From an uncultured Porphyromonadaceae bacterium (lineage in GTDB: Bacteria > Bacteroidota > Bacteroidia > Bacteroidales > Muribaculaceae), in contig CAMWQY010000060.1 in assembly GCA_947176355.1 (NCBI GenBank), forward strand, positions 1-11,236: a stretch of 11,236 nt of DNA. Direction: 5' to 3'. The notes beneath the pieces are model-generated. The model saw nothing but the letters and a program-made list of their open reading frames with translations. It did not search any database and was not told the origin of the DNA. Positions within the stretch are counted from its first letter, which is position 1. Each line of letters begins with the position of its first letter. The translations under genes were made by a program, and so were the position numbers. Below are positions 6,947-11,236 of this stretch, piece after piece.

Positions 6947-7859
6947 AGTTGGAATTGCAGGTGCCGACACGGCAATGGCAGGAGAATTGATACGAATTCT
7001 CATCAATCATCCTGATGTGGAGATCGTAAGTGCTTTTGCACCGGGTAAAGTAGGACGCAAGGTTGCATCAGTCCATCATGGATTGGCAGGCGAGTGCGAT
7101 CTTGATTTTTCTCCCGACATCAATCCTAAGAATCTTGATGTAATATTCATAGATGCTCATTCCGACGTAGCAGACAGATTCAGGATGAATACTGACAGAT
7201 GGCCTGATCTTCGCATCATAGATATGTCGCATTGCCCTTCTCTTGATTTTGATGCTCTCGACATGGCATACGGTCTGCCGGAGACTAATCGCAAACAACT
7301 CGTGCGTGGATGCCGAAGAGCAGTGGTTCCGAGGTCAGTGGCAGCCGCTGCTATCATCGGATTGTATCCACTTGCACGTCATCTATTGCTCAAAGGAGAC
7401 ATCTACGTTGATTATGCATGCCCTAAAGATATCGACACGGAAGAGAAGATGAATATGGTGCGTCAAGAAATTCTTTATGTACTCAATAAGACGCAGAATT
7501 CATTCAATGGCAACATCATACTCCGGCATCTTGATGAAGAAGTCACGGATAGAGGATTAAAAGTGTCAATAGATATTCCTTGTTCTCTTGATATCAATGA
7601 GGTCTTCAAGATTTTTGATGATTGTTATGATGATCATAATTTTACTTTTATGTTGTCAAATTCTGTGCCTGGCTACGAAGTGGAAGGTACGCAGAAGACC
7701 CTTGTCACTTTACAGAAACAGACTGCTGACCGTCTGACAATAACAATTATTGCAGATTGCCGCATGAGAGGGGGTGCCGGAGATGCTGTACACATAATGA
7801 ATCTTCTTTTTGGTCTTCACGAGCGAACCGGATTATATCTGAAAGCTCACAAATTTTGA
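6939..7859 (+). CDS. ArgC-like protein lacking catalytic residues (probable pseudoenzyme)
   Basis: A 306-residue intact ORF that aligns along its length with N-acetyl(or succinyl)-gamma-glutamyl-phosphate reductase, which is usually 320-350 residues. Shared features: N-terminal Rossmann start MIRVGIAGADTAMAGELIRI, VHHGLAGECDLDF (45-57), LRIIDMS (91-97), YGLPE (111-115), GLYPLA (141-146) and RGGAGDAVHIMNLLFGL (277-293). Key parts are missing. The NPGC[YF] active-site motif reads VPRSV (130-134), so the catalytic Cys is Ser133. The segment that should hold the HxHxxEI histidine reads NMVRQEI (172-178). The roughly 25-residue glycine-rich loop between them is gone, leaving VDYACPKDID (157-166). 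The nucleotide-binding glycines are also altered (GADTAM). Reductase activity is therefore unlikely; a ligand-binding or regulatory role beside ArgR is inference. Its start overlaps the regulator gene by 8 bases. It is not annotated as argC for this reason. Confidence 0.85.
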   Translation: MIRVGIAGADTAMAGELIRILINHPDVEIVSAFAPGKVGRKVASVHHGLAGECDLDFSPDINPKNLDVIFIDAHSDVADRFRMNTDRWPDLRIIDMSHCPSLDFDALDMAYGLPETNRKQLVRGCRRAVVPRSVAAAAIIGLYPLARHLLLKGDIYVDYACPKDIDTEEKMNMVRQEILYVLNKTQNSFNGNIILRHLDEEVTDRGLKVSIDIPCSLDINEVFKIFDDCYDDHNFTFMLSNSVPGYEVEGTQKTLVTLQKQTADRLTITIIADCRMRGGAGDAVHIMNLLFGLHERTGLYLKAHKF

Positions 7860-7865
7860 GTTGCC

Positions 7866-8186
7866 ATGAGTGTGAATAAAGCGATTCTTATCGGTAATGT
7901 CGGTGGAGATCCCGACGTAAGATATCCTGAGAAAGATTTTCCGGTAGCTTATTTTTCTCTTGCCACTAATGAACTTCTGGGTAACACCGAAGTGACGGAA
8001 TGGCACAATATTGTTATGACGGGGGAGCAGGCTAGATATGCTGAGCGATACATAAGGAAAGGCATGAAATTATATGTGGAAGGTTCGCTCCGTACGCGTC
8101 AATATATAGATAAGTTCAATATAGCGCGTAAGCGAACCGAGATATATGCTCAGCTCTTCGAGATTCTTGCGCGTCCTCAGAGCTGA
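7866..8186 (+). CDS. ssb: Short single-stranded DNA-binding protein without acidic tail
   Basis: A 106-residue protein that is essentially one SSB OB-fold. Family blocks: VNKAILIGNVGGDPDVRY (3-20), TEWHNIVMTG (44-53) with the ssDNA-stacking Trp46, and IRKGMKLYVEGSLRTRQY (63-80), in which Tyr80 stands where many SSBs have Trp. Standard bacterial SSBs continue with a flexible linker and a DDDIPF-like acidic tip that recruits repair and replication proteins; this one ends in EILARPQS directly after the last strand. It should bind ssDNA but not recruit the usual partners, and is probably not the main replicative SSB. The gene starts 6 bases after the ArgC-like stop, so it belongs to the same transcript. 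The family is clear; the role is not. Confidence 0.9.
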   Translation: MSVNKAILIGNVGGDPDVRYPEKDFPVAYFSLATNELLGNTEVTEWHNIVMTGEQARYAERYIRKGMKLYVEGSLRTRQYIDKFNIARKRTEIYAQLFEILARPQS

Positions 8187-8192
8187 ATAATT

Positions 8193-8236
8193 TAAACAAC
8201 TAAACTCTTAAACGAATAAACCCTTAAACTATAAAC
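8193..8236 (+). repeat. Six TAAAC motifs at about 8-base spacing in the speA leader
   Basis: TAAAC occurs at 8193, 8201, 8209, 8217, 8225 and 8232, so the first five are exactly 8 bases apart and the last is 7. The three bases between copies differ, so this is a phased array of a pentamer, not a simple slippage repeat. It fills most of the 60-base gap between ssb and speA and ends 10 bases before the speA ATG. No TAnnTTTG promoter is visible in the gap. In RNA it would be an unstructured, G-poor A-rich leader, possibly aiding ribosome loading (S1 protein) or binding a regulator; both are guesses. Confidence 0.6.
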
Positions 8237-8246
8237 AACAAAGAAA

Positions 8247-10145
8247 ATGAGGAAGTGGAGAATAGAGGACTCAAGTGAACTCTATAACATACAAGGATGG
8301 GGGCTTAGCTATTTCAGCATCAATGATAAAGGACACGTGCAAGTGACTCCTAAAGCCGGATATGCTCCGGTAGATATCCGCCAAGTGCTTGATGAATTGA
8401 AACTTCGGGACATTTCAGCTCCGATGCTACTGAGATTTCCGGATATACTTGACGACAGAATCCGAAAAATTACAAGTTGCTTCAAGACTGCAAGCCAAGA
8501 ATATAAGTTTGAGGGGCAAAGCTATCTTGTATATCCTATCAAGGTCAATCAAATGCGTCAGGTTGTAGAAGAAATTGTAAGCCATGGCAATAAATACAAC
8601 ATCGGTCTGGAGGCCGGTTCAAAACCTGAATTGCATGCTGTCCTCGCAGTCAATACGCATGAGAATTCTCTCGTGGTCTGCAATGGCTATAAGGATGAAG
8701 ATTATGTGGAGCTTGCTCTTCTTGCTCAGAAGATGGGACGCAGAATATATCTTGTGGTAGAAAAACTCAATGAGTTGAAACTCATCATGAAAGTAGCTAA
8801 GCGTCTGAAAGTGGAGCCCAATATTGGTATTCGTATCAAGCTAACATCTGCCGGAAGCGGAAAATGGGAAGAATCCGGTGGCGATGTCAGCAAATTTGGT
8901 CTTAATTCCAGTGAACTTCTCGATGCCCTCGAATTCCTTGATAAGAACAAGATGAAGGAATGTCTCAAGCTCATTCATTTTCACATCGGAAGTCAGATCA
9001 CTAAAATCCGACGTATCAAGAACGCACTGAGAGAGGCTATGCAATTCTACGTCCAGCTTTCTAAATCAGGCTTTGAAATCGATTTCGTTGACATAGGTGG
9101 CGGTTTGGGAGTTGACTATGACGGCACTCGCTCTTCATCCGGAGAGAACTCTATGAACTATTCTATCCAAGAGTATGCTAATGATGCTGTGTCTGCTCTT
9201 GTAGACGTATGCCGAAAGAATAATCTCCGTCATCCGAATATCATCACTGAATCAGGGCGCTCAATGACGGCTCATCATTCAGTTTTGATCATAGAGACCC
9301 TTGAGACTACTCAACTTCCTATTTGGAATGACAATGATGAACTTCCGGAAGATGCTCACGAACTCACAAAAGAACTCTATAATATTTGGGATAAGATAGA
9401 TTCTTCCCGCGTATTCGAAGATTGGCATGATGCCCTTCAGATAAGGGAAGAAGCTCTTGAATTGTTCAGTCTTGGATTGCTTAATCTTACTACGAGAGCC
9501 CGCATTGAGAAATTATTCTGGAGCGTGGCACGCGATGTGCACGATATCACCAAGAGTATGAAGCATCCACCTGAAGAACTTCGCAAGGTAGCTCGTATGC
9601 TTCCTGAAAAATATTTCTGCAATTTCTCTTTATTCCAATCTCTACCGGACACCTGGGCTATCGACCAGATGTTCCCTACAATGCCAATCAGCAGGCTTGA
9701 TGAAAAACCATCTCACGAATGTACTATCCAAGACGTGACTTGCGATTCGGATGGAAAGATCAATCGATTTGTAGCTCCTCAGGGGGTAAGCCATTCTTTA
9801 CCCGTACATCAGTTGAAACCGGGAGAACCATATTACATTGGCGTCTTCCTCGTCGGTGCATATCAGGAGATTCTTGGCGATTTGCACAATTTGTTTGGCG
9901 ACACAGCAGCAGTGCATATCACTTGCGATAAGGACGGATATGAGATCGAACAGGTCATAGATGGTGAACCTGTAGCAGATGTTCTTGATTATGTGGAATA
10001 TAATCCCAAAAAACTTGTCCGCAATCTTGAGACCTGGGTATCTAAGTCAATGAAAGCCGGCAAGATTACCGCCGAAGAGGGTCGTCAGTTCCTTAATATC
10101 TATAAGTCCGGACTCTACGGAATCACCTACCTCGAGAGATACTGA
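8247..10145 (+). CDS. speA: Biosynthetic arginine decarboxylase SpeA
   Basis: A 632-residue PLP enzyme converting arginine to agmatine and CO2, the first step of the agmatine route to putrescine and spermidine; the length is normal for SpeA. Visible: N-terminal WRIEDSSELYNIQGWG (4-19); VYPIKVNQ (95-102) with the PLP-binding Lys99; HFHIGSQ (244-250); VDIGGGLGVDYDG (281-293), the PLP phosphate-binding glycines; ESGR (335-338); and TCDSDGKI (498-505), with the Cys499-Asp500 pair that contributes to the active site across the dimer. All key residues are present. It is cytoplasmic, with no signal peptide. The ATG at 8247 follows a TAAAC-repeat leader. The TGA overlaps the truA ATG by one base. Standing after an ArgR-type regulator and an ArgC-like gene, it is the obvious candidate for an arginine-linked regulatory target. 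Confidence 0.96.
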   Translation: MRKWRIEDSSELYNIQGWGLSYFSINDKGHVQVTPKAGYAPVDIRQVLDELKLRDISAPMLLRFPDILDDRIRKITSCFKTASQEYKFEGQSYLVYPIKVNQMRQVVEEIVSHGNKYNIGLEAGSKPELHAVLAVNTHENSLVVCNGYKDEDYVELALLAQKMGRRIYLVVEKLNELKLIMKVAKRLKVEPNIGIRIKLTSAGSGKWEESGGDVSKFGLNSSELLDALEFLDKNKMKECLKLIHFHIGSQITKIRRIKNALREAMQFYVQLSKSGFEIDFVDIGGGLGVDYDGTRSSSGENSMNYSIQEYANDAVSALVDVCRKNNLRHPNIITESGRSMTAHHSVLIIETLETTQLPIWNDNDELPEDAHELTKELYNIWDKIDSSRVFEDWHDALQIREEALELFSLGLLNLTTRARIEKLFWSVARDVHDITKSMKHPPEELRKVARMLPEKYFCNFSLFQSLPDTWAIDQMFPTMPISRLDEKPSHECTIQDVTCDSDGKINRFVAPQGVSHSLPVHQLKPGEPYYIGVFLVGAYQEILGDLHNLFGDTAAVHITCDKDGYEIEQVIDGEPVADVLDYVEYNPKKLVRNLETWVSKSMKAGKITAEEGRQFLNIYKSGLYGITYLERY

Positions 10146-10888
10146 TGAGTCGTTATTTTATCAAATTGGGCTACCGTGGTGCTCCATTTCACGGTTGGCA
10201 GATACAGCCGAATGCTGTCAGCGTTCAGGAAGAAGTAGAAAAGGCTTTTTCCACTGTCCTTCGTGTACCAATATCAATTGTTGGAGCAGGAAGGACTGAT
10301 ACCGGAGTAAACGCCCGCACAATGTATGCCCATTTTGATTATGACGGTGTCATTCCTGACAAGGGAAGACTTCTTGTTTCACTCAATCGACTTGTCGGCA
10401 GAGACATCTCTATCCATGATATTTTTAAAGTTGCTGATGATGCTCATGCCCGATTTGATGCCACAGAACGGACTTACAAGTATTTCGTCGCGTTTGAAAA
10501 GACACCGTTTTTTTATCCTCTTACTTGGCATTGTCCAAATGGTCTCGACTTGGACTTGATGAATGAGGCTGCCGGACTTCTTCTGACGACTGAAGATTTC
10601 ACATCATTTGCCAAGCTCCACAGCGACGCAAAGACCAATATTTGCAAGGTGTCGAGAGCCGAATGGAATATGGAGGGAACAATGGCTGTTTTCACTATCA
10701 GTGCTGATAGATTCCTTCGTAATATGGTCCGTGCAATTGTAGGCACTCTCGTAGATGTAGGAAGAGGAAAAATGACCTTGGATCAATTTCAAAATGTGAT
10801 AGACAGAAAAGACAGATGCTCCGCCGGACAGTCTATGCCTGGAGAAGCCTTATTCCTTTGGGACATCTCATACGATTACATCCCTTAA
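10145..10888 (+). CDS. truA: tRNA pseudouridine synthase A
   Basis: A 247-residue TruA enzyme, which makes pseudouridine at positions 38-40 of the tRNA anticodon stem. Visible: KLGYRGAPFHGWQIQPN (7-23), the catalytic motif GAGRTDTGVNAR (47-58) with Asp52 as the nucleophile, RTYKYFV (about 107-113), and the C-terminal FLRNMVRAIVGTLVDVGRG segment typical of TruA. The length is normal and no residue is obviously missing. The ATG is the A of the speA TGA (TGATG), so it is probably translated by re-initiation from the speA message. The stop TAA (10886-10888) is followed by a 19-base gap and then ligA. Confidence 0.95.
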   Translation: MSRYFIKLGYRGAPFHGWQIQPNAVSVQEEVEKAFSTVLRVPISIVGAGRTDTGVNARTMYAHFDYDGVIPDKGRLLVSLNRLVGRDISIHDIFKVADDAHARFDATERTYKYFVAFEKTPFFYPLTWHCPNGLDLDLMNEAAGLLLTTEDFTSFAKLHSDAKTNICKVSRAEWNMEGTMAVFTISADRFLRNMVRAIVGTLVDVGRGKMTLDQFQNVIDRKDRCSAGQSMPGEALFLWDISYDYIP

Positions 10889-10907
10889 CACTTAAATTTA
10901 AACCGAT

Positions 10908-11236
10908 ATGAATGCGGAAGAAAGAATCTTGGAGCTTCGAAATCAGCTCAACAAGCATAATCATAATTATTATGTGCTTAACTCTCCTGAAATCAGCGAC
11001 AAGGAGTTTGATATGCTGATGAAGGAACTTGAAGCTCTCGAAAAAGAGCATCCGGAGCTCTTTGACCCTCTTTCTCCTACTCAACGAGTTGGATCTGACT
11101 TGACAAAAGGATTCGAACACATTGTCCACGAACGCCCTATGCTTTCTCTTGCCAATACCTACACAATTGGAGAGGTAGATGAATGGTTTGATAGAGTTAA
11201 GAAAGGTCTCGAAGGTCAAAGTTTCGAAATTACGGG
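10908..11236 (+). CDS. ligA: NAD-dependent DNA ligase LigA, N-terminal part (3' truncated)
   Basis: An ORF from ATG 10908 stays open to the right edge and gives 109 codons plus 2 bases. It encodes MNAEERILELRNQLNKHNHN and continues into the NAD-binding Ia domain: NYYVLNSPEISDKEFDML (20-37), DPLSPTQRVG (53-62) and HERPMLSLANTY (74-85), all hallmarks of bacterial LigA. The window stops about where the adenylation motif KxDG would begin, so the catalytic lysine is not visible. LigA seals nicks in replication and repair using NAD+. It lies 19 bases after truA behind an A/T-rich leader containing the 10-base palindrome TTAAATTTAA (10892-10901) and one TAAAC (10899-10903). Confidence 0.95.
   Translation, partial: MNAEERILELRNQLNKHNHNYYVLNSPEISDKEFDMLMKELEALEKEHPELFDPLSPTQRVGSDLTKGFEHIVHERPMLSLANTYTIGEVDEWFDRVKKGLEGQSFEIT

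Noticed and set aside
6939..7859. ArgC-like gene as a pseudogene in decay
   Set aside because: The frame is uninterrupted, overlaps its neighbour cleanly and keeps conserved blocks at both ends; the losses are concentrated at the active site, which fits altered function better than random decay.
10892..10901. TTAAATTTAA palindrome before ligA as an operator
   Set aside because: A 10-base A/T-only palindrome in an A/T-rich leader is expected often by chance and no promoter lies next to it.

Overview
The window looks like chromosomal DNA of a Bacteroidales bacterium, perhaps Muribaculaceae-like; the family-level call is only a guess. The evidence is: a GSCFA-family protein and a PorT-type outer-membrane protein (both typical of Bacteroidota); signal peptides ending in Ala-Gln; a good Bacteroidota promoter (TTTG, 20 bases, TAnnTTTG) at 2283-2314; few Shine-Dalgarno sequences; and A/T-rich leaders. 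All fourteen recognisable genes lie on the + strand, packed with 1-8 base overlaps or short gaps. No gene-free stretch exceeds about 155 bases, and I see no rRNA, tRNA, CRISPR array, insertion sequence or prophage.

Layout. (1) 1-2213, envelope block: the 3' end of a periplasmic-binding/LysM-type protein, a PorT-family beta-barrel protein and a GSCFA protein with a GTG start. (2) 2214-2368: an A/T-rich gap with the only convincing promoter and an 18-base inverted repeat lying inside it. (3) 2369-5785: a BadF/N-acetylglucosamine-kinase-type sugar kinase, a secreted thioredoxin-fold protein, a DoxX membrane protein and the tRNA 2-thiouridylase MnmA, probably one transcript. (4) 5811-6440: a bifunctional-nuclease (DUF151) protein with a UVR tail. 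(5) 6452-10145, an arginine-flavoured block: an ArgR-type regulator, an ArgC-like protein, a short SSB and arginine decarboxylase SpeA. (6) 10145-11236: truA, then the start of ligA, which runs off the right edge.

Most of the window is ordinary housekeeping and envelope genes. The part that deserves attention is argR/argC-like. The ArgR homologue keeps its DNA-reading helix but has Ala-Asn where the arginine-binding Asp-Asp pair is expected. The ArgC homologue that overlaps it has lost the catalytic cysteine (Ser in its place), the catalytic histidine motif and about 25 residues of active-site loop, yet it is an intact, clean ORF. Together they look like an arginine-biosynthesis regulator and enzyme that have been repurposed jointly. 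They sit directly upstream of a tail-less SSB and of speA, whose leader carries six TAAAC copies at almost perfect 8-base spacing. Whether these parts form one functional system is inference.
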